Shown: piece by piece, positions 10,019 through 18,788 of the stretch
How the letters are laid out: the number at the start of each line of letters is the position of its first letter
How positions within the stretch are numbered: the stretch's first letter is position 1
Origin: Bacteroidales bacterium 6E
GTDB lineage: Bacteria > Bacteroidota > Bacteroidia > Bacteroidales > Prolixibacteraceae
Assembly: GCA_001270045.2 (NCBI GenBank)
Contig: DF970689.1
Coordinates: forward strand, 324,205 to 388,204
Length of the DNA: 64,000 nt
Reading direction: 5' to 3'
The notes under the pieces: generated by a model
What the model was told of the DNA's origin: nothing
The model's input: the letters and a program-made list of their open reading frames with translations, nothing else
The model's database searches: none
Translations under genes and position numbers: made by a program

Positions 10019-12202
10019 TTAATATTCTGTGCTGTCAAGATCGTCGATGATCCGGATTTTCTCCTTCAGCTGCTCGATTTTCTCACGGGTGTCCTCGATT
10101 TTCCTGTTGACATCCGCAATCAATGCCTGGGCATTTTTCGAGTTGGCGAAAAATCCGATGTTGTTGTCCAGCAATGTAAGGTCATTTTCCAGCTGTTTCA
10201 ACTTCATCATGTATTTTTCCCTCTCCTGACGTACTTTGGATAATCCCCTCTGATTATCGGTCATGGTGGCAATTTTGCTGCGGAACCTCATGGAGTCCCG
10301 CTTTGAAGAATCGACCTTCAGGGTGTCAAAATGCTTGTTGATGGCACTCCTGAAACGGTTCTGCACGTTATCCTTTTCCTTCATTGGTACGTGACCTATT
10401 TCGGTCCATCTTCTCTGGAATTCCCTTAATACCTTGAGAGATTCAGATACATCCTCATCCGGAACGAAGGCCTCAACCTCTTCAATCAGTGCTTGCTTTT
10501 TCTTCAGGTTTTCGACTTGCTCATCATCCACATCACTGAAATGTTCCGATTTGCGGTCAAAGAAATAGTCACAGGCAGCCCTGAAGCGTTTCCAGATAAT
10601 GTCAGAATTTTTCCGTGGAACCGGACCAACTTCTTTCCATCGTTTCTGGATATCGATAAACTGTTGTGTAGTCTTTTTCCAGTCAGTACTGTCTTTCAAC
10701 GCTTCAGCCTCAAGACAAAGATCCATCTTCATCTGAAGATTTTTGTTCTGAACCTCCTTGTTCTGTGAATAGAACTCCCTCTTTTTGTTGAAAAACTGGT
10801 CGCAGGCCGTCCTGAAACGGTCATATATCCGGTTGTTATCCCTTTTGGGGGCAAATCCGATAGTACGCCATACCTTTTGCAGTTCTATCAACTCTTTTGA
10901 CTTCTCATCCCAGTCGCGATGCGATTCCAGGTTGGCAGCGCCGATTTCCTCCGCTTTTTCACAAAGGGCGATTTTGGCTTCAAGGTTACTTTTTTGTTCA
11001 ACCTTGCGCTTTTCAAAAAACTCCTGGTGTTTCTGGTTGATTTGCGTTGTGGCAGCCTTAAACCTCTCCCAGATTTCATCCTTTTTATCCCTTGGGACAG
11101 GACCGATCTCCCTCCACTGTTCATGATATTTCTGAAGGGTGTTGAATGCCCTGATCACTGAAGTTTCCAGAAGGAGCTCCTCGGTTTTTTCGCAAAGACT
11201 GATTTTCGCTTCCAGGTTGCGTTTCAGGTCGAGGTCACGGAGCTCTTTATTGATTTTGATGTAATCATAGAAGTTCTCGACATGGAAATGATAGGTATCC
11301 CAAAGGTCCTTCATTTTTGACTGTGGAACGGGACCGATATCATACCAGGCTTTCTGTAACTCCCTGAATTCCTGAAAGGTTTTATTGATGGATTCTTCCG
11401 TATTCAGAAGATTTTTGATATCATCGATAATGGCATATTTTTTCTGAAGGTTGTGTTCCTTCTCAACCTCCAGCTTTTTCACTTGTTCGTATCTGGATTG
11501 CCTGAATTTCTTTTCCAGCTCCCGAATATCATTTTCGTAGGGATCATCCTCTGGCTGAAATTCTTCCGCGACTCCCCCTTCGGCAACAAACTTGCGTTTG
11601 GCTTCGAGCAGGTTCTCTCTTACCTTTTGACGGAATGCCGCGATCAACAGGTTGACATTACGCTCATCTGAATCCTCATTGTCAACGAGTGCCCGAAGTT
11701 CATTCACCATCTCAATCTGGGTAAGGCTGCTGTAGTCAACCTCTTCCTGATCATCAGGTTCGTCCTCTTCTTCTTCGTGAACCTCAGCTGCTTCAACATC
11801 TTCACTGGCAGTCGGGGTTTCAGGTTTCTTTTCCTGGGACACAGGATCCTCTGCGGTCACTACCTCTGCTACCACCTCAGGTTCAGGCTCAACCGATTCA
11901 GGTTCTTCAGCGATGGGAGTTTCAGGATTTTCGGTGACTTCCTCCACTTTGGATGCGATTTCGGCTGATGGTTCAACAACAGGCTCCTGCGAAGCAGGTT
12001 CCTCGCTCACAACAGCCTCTTCAACAGGTTCCTCGCTCACAACAGCCTCTTCCAAAGGTTCAGGGGAAGCAACTTCTTCTGATACAACTTCATTATCAGC
12101 GCCTTGCACTTCAGTACTCTCATTGTTCGTCAATTCGAATTCGTCACTCAGCGGACGTTCTAACTCTTCAGAGTTTTTCAGATCTTTAAGCTCCATGCAC
12201 AA
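10019..12202 (-). CDS. DUF349 multi-repeat coiled-coil protein
   Basis: This 727-residue cytoplasmic protein has an acidic, repetitive N-terminal third (about residues 20-155, rich in Glu, Val, Pro) and then at least five DUF349 units. Each unit is marked by a Trp plus IGPVP-like core: YDIGPVPQSK, WREIGPVPRDK, WRTIGFAPKR, WKEVGPVPRK and WTEIGHVPMKE. Each core is followed by an (R/H)F(R/K)AA-type helix. The C-terminus is a coiled coil (KVRQEREKYMMKLKQLENDL). DUF349 proteins are common in Bacteroidota and their biochemical role is not settled. The gene stands alone with its own terminator. The acidic part includes a 30-bp tandem duplication. Confidence 0.9.
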   Translation of the reverse strand: MCMELKDLKNSEELERPLSDEFELTNNESTEVQGADNEVVSEEVASPEPLEEAVVSEEPVEEAVVSEEPASQEPVVEPSAEIASKVEEVTENPETPIAEEPESVEPEPEVVAEVVTAEDPVSQEKKPETPTASEDVEAAEVHEEEEDEPDDQEEVDYSSLTQIEMVNELRALVDNEDSDERNVNLLIAAFRQKVRENLLEAKRKFVAEGGVAEEFQPEDDPYENDIRELEKKFRQSRYEQVKKLEVEKEHNLQKKYAIIDDIKNLLNTEESINKTFQEFRELQKAWYDIGPVPQSKMKDLWDTYHFHVENFYDYIKINKELRDLDLKRNLEAKISLCEKTEELLLETSVIRAFNTLQKYHEQWREIGPVPRDKKDEIWERFKAATTQINQKHQEFFEKRKVEQKSNLEAKIALCEKAEEIGAANLESHRDWDEKSKELIELQKVWRTIGFAPKRDNNRIYDRFRTACDQFFNKKREFYSQNKEVQNKNLQMKMDLCLEAEALKDSTDWKKTTQQFIDIQKRWKEVGPVPRKNSDIIWKRFRAACDYFFDRKSEHFSDVDDEQVENLKKKQALIEEVEAFVPDEDVSESLKVLREFQRRWTEIGHVPMKEKDNVQNRFRSAINKHFDTLKVDSSKRDSMRFRSKIATMTDNQRGLSKVRQEREKYMMKLKQLENDLTLLDNNIGFFANSKNAQALIADVNRKIEDTREKIEQLKEKIRIIDDLDSTEY
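11995..12052. repeat. 30-bp tandem duplication inside the DUF349 gene
   Basis: Two copies of the 28-bp unit beginning CAGGTTCCTCGCTCACAACA lie exactly 30 bp apart (11995-12022 and 12025-12052). They encode the repeated peptide VEEAVVSEEP in the acidic N-terminal region, so the phase is kept. The near identity suggests a recent slippage duplication. Confidence 0.9.
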
Positions 12203-12590
12203 CTTGTATTAAATGTTTCGGGCCATCACAATCTCAGGCCATTATGCTACGAAAATAGGGATTTACGCCTTAATACTCAAAGTTTTTCCACTTTTTCTTA
12301 AAAGACGGAATCCCGACAGGGCTCCGAAAATAGAAAAAATCTGATAATGAACTCATACTCAATTTATAAATATTACATTTCACCAACCATGTACCGACTT
12401 TGAAAAATCCTTGGTCAGCAACCACCAAACCTGATTTCAAACTCCGCTTTACCGAAAGAAAATCTGTCATTATATGTTGAATAACATATCACCCAGTCAT
12501 AACCAAGGATTGGCATTTTAAGTATAATATTTTCACATCACACTATGAATCATTTGCTTACGAAGCATTCAACTTTACCAAAAACCAAAT
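12203..12590. other. Intergenic gap between DUF349 gene and ArsC-like gene
   Basis: This 388-bp gap separates divergent genes and holds no convincing gene. A minus-strand frame of 66 codons at 12270-12470 lacks any recognisable domain. A perfect dyad (ATATGTT-GAAT-AACATAT) occurs at 12472-12489, about 100 bp upstream of the plus-strand gene. A weak TATTTTCG promoter-like element for the DUF349 gene lies near 12246-12254 on the minus strand. Confidence 0.6.
12472..12489. promoter_or_regulatory. Perfect palindrome upstream of the ArsC-like gene
   Basis: Seven-base arms ATATGTT and AACATAT are separated by GAAT. The symmetry and the AT-rich setting fit an operator for a dimeric repressor or a short hairpin. 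No regulator gene is adjacent. Confidence 0.35.
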
Positions 12591-13022
12591 ATGAAAATAC
12601 TGTTTCTCAGCCTAAGGAATTGTTGCCGAAGCCAGATCGCCGAAGCCATTCTCAAATACATTGGCCCCAATCTTGAAATTTATTCGGCAGGCATTGACCC
12701 GGCCCCCGAAATCAATCCGGTTGTATTTGAAATCATGAAGGAAGCTGGCATTTCCGTTCAGGGGAAAAAGCCTTCAGCCTATACCGAGATCGCTGATGTG
12801 GAATTCGACTACCTGATTACCGTCGGTGACAGCACTTTTGAGGAATTCAAGGTACCCCCCCTGAAATACAAACAAAAAATCCATCTCGGATTTCACAATC
12901 CCTTCAAAGATGAAAGGGACATTCACAAGATCAAGGAATCCTGCCGTGAAATCCGGGATGAAATTATGGTTGAGCTGGATTATTTTTACCATCATTACAT
13001 CCAGCCCACAAAGGTCTCATAA
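12591..13022 (+). CDS. ArsC/LMW-phosphatase-fold protein without catalytic Cys
   Basis: This 143-residue protein has the low-molecular-weight phosphatase/thioredoxin-type arsenate reductase fold. The P-loop region reads FLSLRNCCRSQIAEA and the C-terminal region LGFHNPFKDERD. In active members the loop is Cys-x5-Arg, as in CTGNSCRSQ. Here the nucleophile position is Ser7, although Arg13-Ser14-Gln15 are kept. The redox cysteine normally found in a TLCGD-type segment is Val79 in ITVGD, and the general-acid Asp of the DP motif is Asn103. Ordinary arsenate reductase or tyrosine phosphatase chemistry is therefore unlikely. It may be a binding or regulatory pseudoenzyme. No ars genes are nearby. Confidence 0.75.
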   Translation: MKILFLSLRNCCRSQIAEAILKYIGPNLEIYSAGIDPAPEINPVVFEIMKEAGISVQGKKPSAYTEIADVEFDYLITVGDSTFEEFKVPPLKYKQKIHLGFHNPFKDERDIHKIKESCREIRDEIMVELDYFYHHYIQPTKVS

Positions 13023-13023
13023 A

Positions 13024-14412
13024 CTACTTACCCACTATCCGGGCAATTTCAGACGGCAATACCGGCACCCTTTTACCCAGTATACGGCTGCCGCCTGCGG
13101 TCACGAGGATATCATCCTCAATCCTGATGCCTCCAAAAGTCTTATACTCTTCCAGCTTGTCGTAACAAATGAAGTCGGAGAGTTTGTTTTCAGCCTTCCA
13201 CTGGTCAATCAGGGCAGGAATGAAATAAATACCCGGTTCATTGGTAATCACGAATCCCGGTTCTAGACGTCGCCCCAGACGAAGAGCAGAGGTGCCAAAC
13301 TGTTTGGATGGCCTGATTTCATCATCGAAACCAACGTATATCTGACCCAGGTCTTCCATATCATGAACATCCAGCCCCATCATATGACCAAGCCCATGCG
13401 GGAAAAAGAGGGCGTGGGCACCATTGGCAACAGCCTCTTTCACGTCACCTTTCATCAGGCCGACATTTTTCAGTCCGGTGGCAATTACCTCGGCAGCTGC
13501 AAGGTGAACCGACAGGTATGTCACTCCCGGACGGACCAGCTCTGTTGCCTTGTTGTTGGCTGCCAATACAATATTGTATATATCAAGTTGCTTTTGAGTA
13601 AAGGTTCCACCTACGGGTACGGTTCGGGTGAAATCACAGGCATAATGCATCCCGCTTTCGGCACCGGCATCCACAATCATTAAACGACCGTTTGTAAGGG
13701 TTTGACTATGATCATGGTTATGCAGGGTTTCTCCATTCTGTGAGAGAATCACCGGAAACGAGAGCATACCTCCCCCTGCAACGGCAATTCCTTCAATCCG
13801 GCCGGCGATCGACCGTTCCCAGGCTCCGGGAACTGCCATTTTCATGGCAGTGACATGCATCTCATATCCGGTGGCACATGCCTTTTCGATCTCCTCAATT
13901 TCACAATCTTCCTTTACGGAGCGCAATGCCACCACAGCCTTGATCAATTCGACGGAGGCATATTCTTTCTGCCGTGAAATATCAATTCCTGTAAGTTCTT
14001 TCAGGAGGATTTTGTTCTCTCCCCGGTAAGGCGGAAGAAAATGCACTTTTCTGCCCGAGCGGATCATAGATGACAAATAACCGAATAAATCATTAAAGGG
14101 TCGTGAGGACGATACTCCCACTTTGGACGCATTCTCGGCCATGGAAACCTGAGGGCCCATCCAAATGATATCGTCAATATCCACGTCATTCCCAAAGATG
14201 ATCTCCTCGCCTGATTCAATATCCAGCACACCTGCCAGTCCGGGCATGTCCAATCCAAAAAAATAGAGAAACGAACTATCCTGCCTGAAATGAAAGGTAT
14301 TGGCGGGGTAATTCATGGGTGAATCAACATTTCCCAATAACAGCACGACTCCTCCGGAGAGCGATTCGACCAATTTCTGCCTGCGGCGGATATAAACATT
14401 TTTTTCGAACAT
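13024..14412 (-). CDS. pepP: Xaa-Pro aminopeptidase (M24B family)
   Basis: Aminopeptidase P removes an N-terminal residue that precedes proline. The 462-residue protein has the AMP_N domain (residues 1-140) and the pita-bread M24 catalytic domain. Metal ligands can be placed: Asp in MIVDAGAESG, Asp in HYACDFTRTVPVGG, His in HGLGHMMGLDVHD, Glu in VITNEPGIYF and Glu in GGIRIEDDILVT. It has no signal peptide, so it is cytosolic. It converges with the ArsC-like gene, with only one base between the two stop codons. The assignment is firm at family level. Confidence 0.93.
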   Translation of the reverse strand: MFEKNVYIRRRQKLVESLSGGVVLLLGNVDSPMNYPANTFHFRQDSSFLYFFGLDMPGLAGVLDIESGEEIIFGNDVDIDDIIWMGPQVSMAENASKVGVSSSRPFNDLFGYLSSMIRSGRKVHFLPPYRGENKILLKELTGIDISRQKEYASVELIKAVVALRSVKEDCEIEEIEKACATGYEMHVTAMKMAVPGAWERSIAGRIEGIAVAGGGMLSFPVILSQNGETLHNHDHSQTLTNGRLMIVDAGAESGMHYACDFTRTVPVGGTFTQKQLDIYNIVLAANNKATELVRPGVTYLSVHLAAAEVIATGLKNVGLMKGDVKEAVANGAHALFFPHGLGHMMGLDVHDMEDLGQIYVGFDDEIRPSKQFGTSALRLGRRLEPGFVITNEPGIYFIPALIDQWKAENKLSDFICYDKLEEYKTFGGIRIEDDILVTAGGSRILGKRVPVLPSEIARIVGK

Positions 14413-14684
14413 ACGGTTTTTACTTTTTTCAGTTTGACCCGAAATTATGGTTTTTTATCGTTTAAACCAAAGACCGTTGTCATTTCCGGCCGACATAAAA
14501 AACAGGGAACCATATCAGGTGCAAAGAATGATGGACGATACCCATTATTTTTTCACAAAAAGTCCATTCCGAATGTCAAGGCAACCTATCCCATGAATTT
14601 TTAGGCATTTACATCAAAAAAACATTCGTTAAATAAACCCTCTCATGCTTAAAATCGTAATATAAAATACAAAAATGAACTGCC

Positions 14685-15428
14685 ATGAAAAATTCATTAC
14701 TGGCCTACCTGAATAAGCGGATGCAAAGCGAGGCTGTCAGTTCCCATAATGAGCGTCCACCAGGTCCGGTTATCACCATTTCCCGTGAAGTTGGATGCTC
14801 AGGACTGGCAGTTGCTGAATCTCTGGCAAACAAGCTAAAAGAAAAGTATCCGGGGCACGATTGGAAAGTGCTTTCAAAGGAGATATTCCACCAAAGCGCC
14901 ATGGAGCTCGACCTTGATCCCGCCAGGGTGTCGAGGGTTTACAAACAAGTGGATCGTACCTCATTTGACGAGGTATTGAACGCTTTTCACGAAAAAAAAT
15001 ACAAGAGTGACAAAAAGGTCAGGAAAACGGTGAGGGATGTAATCCGCAGCTTTGCCGAAGATGGGTATTGCATCATCGTTGGCCGGGCCAGTAACGTAAT
15101 TGCCGCAGACATCAGGAATGCCCTTCATGTGAGGATTGTGGCTCCCCTTGAATACCGCACCCAGAGCATCATGCAGAAGAATATGCTATCACGGCATGAT
15201 GCCCTCAGGTTTATTGAGCAGGTTGAAAAGGAAAGAATTGCCTACCGGCATGCTGCCATGGGAAATGAGTTACATTCGCACGAAATCTTTGACATAACCT
15301 TTAACCGCGGAGCGTTCAGCCTTGACGTAATGGTCGACATCATGCTGGTTGCCGTGGAGGAAAAAGGAATCCTGAAAGATTACATGTCAGAAAGGAAACA
15401 AGATACATTGCAACTCGACTCCAGGTAG
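14685..15428 (+). CDS. Cytidylate-kinase-like family protein
   Basis: This 247-residue protein belongs to the cytidylate-kinase-like family, a P-loop-type kinase group distinct from Cmk. The N-terminal block GPVITISREVGCSGLAVAESLA replaces the classical Walker A, and IIVGRASNVIA plus LHVRIVAPLEYR follow as in nucleoside monophosphate kinases. The lid and base-binding regions are divergent. The substrate is not known for this family. The gene is alone, flanked by a 270-bp gap upstream and a terminator-like stem downstream that serves the opposite strand. Confidence 0.8.
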   Translation: MKNSLLAYLNKRMQSEAVSSHNERPPGPVITISREVGCSGLAVAESLANKLKEKYPGHDWKVLSKEIFHQSAMELDLDPARVSRVYKQVDRTSFDEVLNAFHEKKYKSDKKVRKTVRDVIRSFAEDGYCIIVGRASNVIAADIRNALHVRIVAPLEYRTQSIMQKNMLSRHDALRFIEQVEKERIAYRHAAMGNELHSHEIFDITFNRGAFSLDVMVDIMLVAVEEKGILKDYMSERKQDTLQLDSR

Positions 15429-15437
15429 AATTAAAAA

Positions 15438-15474
15438 TCCCTGACGATGCGTTATCATTACACATCATCAGGGA
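15438..15474 (-). terminator. Terminator for the metal operon
   Basis: A 12-bp stem (TCCCTGACGATG with CATCATCAGGGA, one wobble) is followed on the minus strand by TTTTTAATT. It lies between the cytidylate-kinase-like gene and the end of the HMA gene, and terminates the minus-strand operon. Confidence 0.75.
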
Positions 15475-15529
15475 ATCCCGAAATGGCAGATTCAAATATC
15501 ACCTGCCAGTTTCCTGTTTTAAGTAGTCA

Positions 15530-15892
15530 TCAATGATTATTTCCACTATGGTTTGCGGCTGGCTTTTCCTCAGCCTGTTTCAGGATGGCTGCATAGTCAG
15601 CTTCAGAGATTTTTTCGGCTTTATAACCTTTTTTCTCAACAGCCTTCTGAAGTTTTCCGTCATCCGTTTTCTTTTCGGCATAAACTACCTTGACCGTATT
15701 GGAAACATGGTCAATTTTCAGGTCCTTGACCCCCTTTTCGAAACGTAATTGTTCAAAAAGAGTATTTGCACAGTCTTGGCAGTGCATATTACTCTTGAAA
15801 CAAACAACTTTATCGCCTGTTTTTTGGGCGAATGATGGGCTGGCTGTCAGCAAAGCGATGCAACCAGCCAGAATAATTAACAGGTTTTTCAT
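15530..15892 (-). CDS. Exported heavy-metal-associated (HMA) domain protein
   Basis: This 120-residue protein has a Sec signal peptide (about residues 1-22, ending SFA) followed by one HMA domain (residues 28-95). The metal-binding motif is MHCQDC, a variant of M-x-C-x-x-C. The domain ends with KAVEKKGYKAEKI. The C-terminal tail is His/Asn-rich (NHSGNNH). Such periplasmic HMA proteins bind Cu(I) or similar soft metals. It lies 15 bp downstream of a TonB-dependent receptor, as the last gene of a probable metal-handling operon. Confidence 0.88.
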   Translation of the reverse strand: MKNLLIILAGCIALLTASPSFAQKTGDKVVCFKSNMHCQDCANTLFEQLRFEKGVKDLKIDHVSNTVKVVYAEKKTDDGKLQKAVEKKGYKAEKISEADYAAILKQAEEKPAANHSGNNH

Positions 15893-15907
15893 ATCACAGA
15901 TTTTAAA

Positions 15908-18130
15908 TTAATTATAATTCAACGTAAATCGAACCCCCATATAGATTCGTCGTCCCGATACAGGACCCCATATACGGGTGGCATCAAATCCCGGGGCAAA
16001 CGGGTTTTCATGACCGATCACGGCATGTTTCTGGATGTAATCGGTCAGGTTTTCGGCACCGGCATATATGCTCCAGTACCTGAAATAACGCGTAATCTGG
16101 GCATTCATGATGGTATACGAAGGGAACTCAGTATCCATTCCTGCCATGTTAAGGCTGGCATCGGGCAATAACGGAAGCCGGCCTCCACCATTGAACTGGA
16201 CAGTATAATCGAACATCCACTTTTTCAGGTTGGTGGTATAATTCATGGTGACCAAACCTTTATGCCTGCTGGTCAGTGGCTTTTCAACCAGTTCACCACC
16301 AATGGTCTGCCTGACATCATTCTGTCTCCATGCAACGAGCAGATCAAGGTTTTTGACCACGGGATACCTGACATCCACCTGCCAGGAATTGGCGTATGAC
16401 TTCCCGTCAAGGGGCGCTATGATCAATTGCTGGGAACTTGATTCCCTGTCAACGACCAGTTGCTTCCGGAAATCGGTACGATAAAACTCAGCAGAGATGA
16501 TCAGGTCACGGTCAGCGACATTATATTTCTGGATGAAGTTGACACCATAGTTCCAGGCTTCCTCCTGAATGGTTTCATCAAATACCAGTTCCCTGAAATT
16601 GGATAGCAGGAAGCTGTTTTCAGCCAGCACATTGGCCGTACGATAGCCTTTACCTGCACTCAACCGGAAAGTCCATCGCGGATCGGGTTGGTACCTGAAA
16701 TGCATCCTGGGCGTAACCATGGTACCAAACATATTGTGAAAATCGGCGCGTACACCTGCCATCAACGTCAATTGGTCAGAGGGCTTCAAAGTATACTCCG
16801 TGAAAATTCCCGGCACTGATTCCTTGCGGTCCATAAGTCGCTGATTGAGGATTTCATCAAAGTTATTGATGAAAAAACTCGCTCCCGAATTCAAGGTATG
16901 AAAGCCATTCTTGTCCAGGTCCTGCGTCCAGATCAGGTTGGCATAAAACCGGGTCTCATCTCCCTCGTAATCATGTAGTCCATAATACGAATTCATGGAA
17001 TGAGTGACCGCATTGGTCAAAAGCGCAATGGCCGAATTCTGTGAAGGGAATACATATCCGGCCTTGAATACAGCTTCTGCCAAACGATTATCAATGGCAA
17101 TTCCATAAGGCGAAGTTGTCGTTCTAGGCATATCCTCCCTGAAATCGATTTGTCCGCCTTGACGTTCATCATTGAGAAAACGGAGTCCACCATGTAACAT
17201 CAGGCCTTTATAATTATTGTACTTCCAGGCATTATACAGGTGTACCTGCGTACTCAGGGGATGATCCAGAAACATGTCATGATTGTGGTCAATGCGGTTG
17301 GATAAATTCTCGGCGTGAAAGAATACGCCAGTAGTGAGCATATCCTTGTACAAACGAATATTTGAGTTGGCATTGAATTCGGTTTTACCATCCGCACTGG
17401 CGAATGCATTCAAATGCAACTTTTCCTGACTGTCAGGTTTCTTGAATTCGACGTTAATTTGTCCGGCTATGGATTCATAGCCATTCAGCACTGAAGATGC
17501 CCCTTTTGAAACCAGGATAGATTCCATCCATGGCCCTGGAATAAAAGTGAGTCCAAAATTGGTTGCCAGCCCCCGGAAATTCGCGATATTCTCGGTCTGC
17601 AACTGTGAATAGATGCCATCAAGTCCCAGCAACCTGATTTGTTTGGCACCACTGACCGCATCGCTGTAACTTACATCCACCGATGGATTGGTTTCAAAAC
17701 TTTCGGCGAGGTTACAGCAGGCAGCCTTATGTAGTTCAGCGCCCCCAATCCTTTCGGTTTGGATAGGGCTGATGGTTGACAGGTAAGTCCCCCTGTCCTT
17801 TTGCACCACCGTTATTTCCCCGATTTCGAGATTGGGTTTAAGGACAATTTCAAGAGGTGCTTCTCTATCGATATGGACCGTTTGGGGTTCATATCCGATA
17901 AAGCTGAACTTCAGCATATGTTGATTGCTTTTTTGGGAAATCGAAAATGAACCGTCCGAATCGGTAGTTGTACCCTGACGGGTATTCTCCCAAATGATGT
18001 TTACTCCGGGCAATGGCTGCAGTGAACCATTTTCATTGGCAAATACCTTCCCGGTAATGACCCGGGTTACCTGTGCGGTTCCCAGGATGGATAATACGAC
18101 AAGAATTGAAAATATCAATATTTTTTTCAT
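15908..18130 (-). CDS. TonB-dependent receptor with carboxypeptidase-like domain
   Basis: This 740-residue outer-membrane receptor has a signal peptide, an N-terminal carboxypeptidase-like regulatory domain (about residues 22-100; GKVFANENGSLQPLPGVNI, then FSFIGYEPQTV), a plug domain (about 120-230) and a 22-strand-type barrel to the C-terminus ending in an aromatic-rich strand (GVRFTLNYN). The plug contains a vicinal Cys pair in KAACCNLAESFE, which could bind a soft metal. The neighbours are a Cys/His-rich HYC_CC_PP-type protein upstream and an HMA protein downstream. The likely substrate is copper or another metal chelate; this is inference from context. Confidence 0.9.
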   Translation of the reverse strand: MKKILIFSILVVLSILGTAQVTRVITGKVFANENGSLQPLPGVNIIWENTRQGTTTDSDGSFSISQKSNQHMLKFSFIGYEPQTVHIDREAPLEIVLKPNLEIGEITVVQKDRGTYLSTISPIQTERIGGAELHKAACCNLAESFETNPSVDVSYSDAVSGAKQIRLLGLDGIYSQLQTENIANFRGLATNFGLTFIPGPWMESILVSKGASSVLNGYESIAGQINVEFKKPDSQEKLHLNAFASADGKTEFNANSNIRLYKDMLTTGVFFHAENLSNRIDHNHDMFLDHPLSTQVHLYNAWKYNNYKGLMLHGGLRFLNDERQGGQIDFREDMPRTTTSPYGIAIDNRLAEAVFKAGYVFPSQNSAIALLTNAVTHSMNSYYGLHDYEGDETRFYANLIWTQDLDKNGFHTLNSGASFFINNFDEILNQRLMDRKESVPGIFTEYTLKPSDQLTLMAGVRADFHNMFGTMVTPRMHFRYQPDPRWTFRLSAGKGYRTANVLAENSFLLSNFRELVFDETIQEEAWNYGVNFIQKYNVADRDLIISAEFYRTDFRKQLVVDRESSSQQLIIAPLDGKSYANSWQVDVRYPVVKNLDLLVAWRQNDVRQTIGGELVEKPLTSRHKGLVTMNYTTNLKKWMFDYTVQFNGGGRLPLLPDASLNMAGMDTEFPSYTIMNAQITRYFRYWSIYAGAENLTDYIQKHAVIGHENPFAPGFDATRIWGPVSGRRIYMGVRFTLNYN

Positions 18131-18180
18131 AGCACATAATAGTTTAATGATTGATGAATGAATTCACTATCAGTAAAATA

Positions 18181-18684
18181 TCAGGCTATGTCGGGCACTT
18201 TTGTCTTGCAGATGAAACGTATGTAATTATCTACCAGTAAAGCTACCGGTGGAGGATTTTTCAACCAATCAATCTTTTTGCCCGTTAATTGCTCGTTGAA
18301 ACTTTCGTAACCATAGATCTCAACGACGAACTCACCATAAATTGGCAATAAGGCAATATTGAAGGTCTTTTGATCCGTAAAATGCTCCTTGTTTTGAAAA
18401 AACTGAACCACCGGATTATCGCATCCACAGTCGTTGGCATGGCCATGTTTGACGCAGGATTGATCAGTTTCGCCGGCACAACATGCCATCAGGTCATCGG
18501 CATGATCCTCAAAAAGATGATGATGCTCTTCGTCAAGGTCAGCACAGGTCTCTGGAGCTACATACAATGAGGTTTTGTTTGATCCTGTACAGTTACAATG
18601 CGACTGGATAACCAACACCCCTGATACCGACAGAATGAACGGCAACAGGACTAAAATGCTGATGATGGACTTCCAGGTTTTCAT
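18181..18684 (-). CDS. HYC_CC_PP-type Cys/His-rich membrane-anchored protein
   Basis: This 167-residue protein starts with one hydrophobic segment (IISILVLLPFILSVSGVLV) and then carries metal-ligand-like clusters: HCNCTG, EEHHHLFEDH, LMACCAG, CVKHGHANDCGCD. A conserved-looking NPPPV lies near the C-terminus. The combination of HxC, CC and PP matches the HYC_CC_PP family of Bacteroidota, usually found beside TonB-dependent receptors. The start at 18684 (MKTWKS) is chosen because the longer frame to 18741 begins upstream of the hydrophobic segment and overlaps a leader hairpin. A role in metal binding is likely but unproven. Confidence 0.75.
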   Translation of the reverse strand: MKTWKSIISILVLLPFILSVSGVLVIQSHCNCTGSNKTSLYVAPETCADLDEEHHHLFEDHADDLMACCAGETDQSCVKHGHANDCGCDNPVVQFFQNKEHFTDQKTFNIALLPIYGEFVVEIYGYESFNEQLTGKKIDWLKNPPPVALLVDNYIRFICKTKVPDIA

Positions 18685-18729
18685 TATATCGTTTCGCTGT
18701 ATGACGACTATATTCAAATTAACCGATTC

Positions 18730-18780
18730 AATATTGCGCACGATTACATATACGATCCATTGGATGTTGAACGCAATATT
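18730..18780 (-). promoter_or_regulatory. Leader hairpin of the metal operon (9-bp perfect stem)
   Basis: Perfect 9-base arms AATATTGCG (18730-18738) and CGCAATATT (18772-18780) enclose 33 nt containing the palindrome ATCCA-T-TGGAT (18755-18765). On the minus strand the outer arm would lie at the very start of the mRNA if the promoter at 18789-18796 is used. It may be a 5' untranslated stem or a nested operator for a metal-responsive regulator. Confidence 0.5.
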
Positions 18781-18788
18781 TCCAAATA

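Noticed and set aside
12270-12470. 66-codon minus-strand frame in the gap upstream of the ArsC-like gene
   Set aside because: Composition is not protein-like in any recognisable way, and nothing around it supports translation.
12591-13022. Arsenic resistance function for the ArsC-like gene
   Set aside because: The nucleophilic and redox cysteines are missing, and no arsR, arsB or acr3-like gene is nearby.
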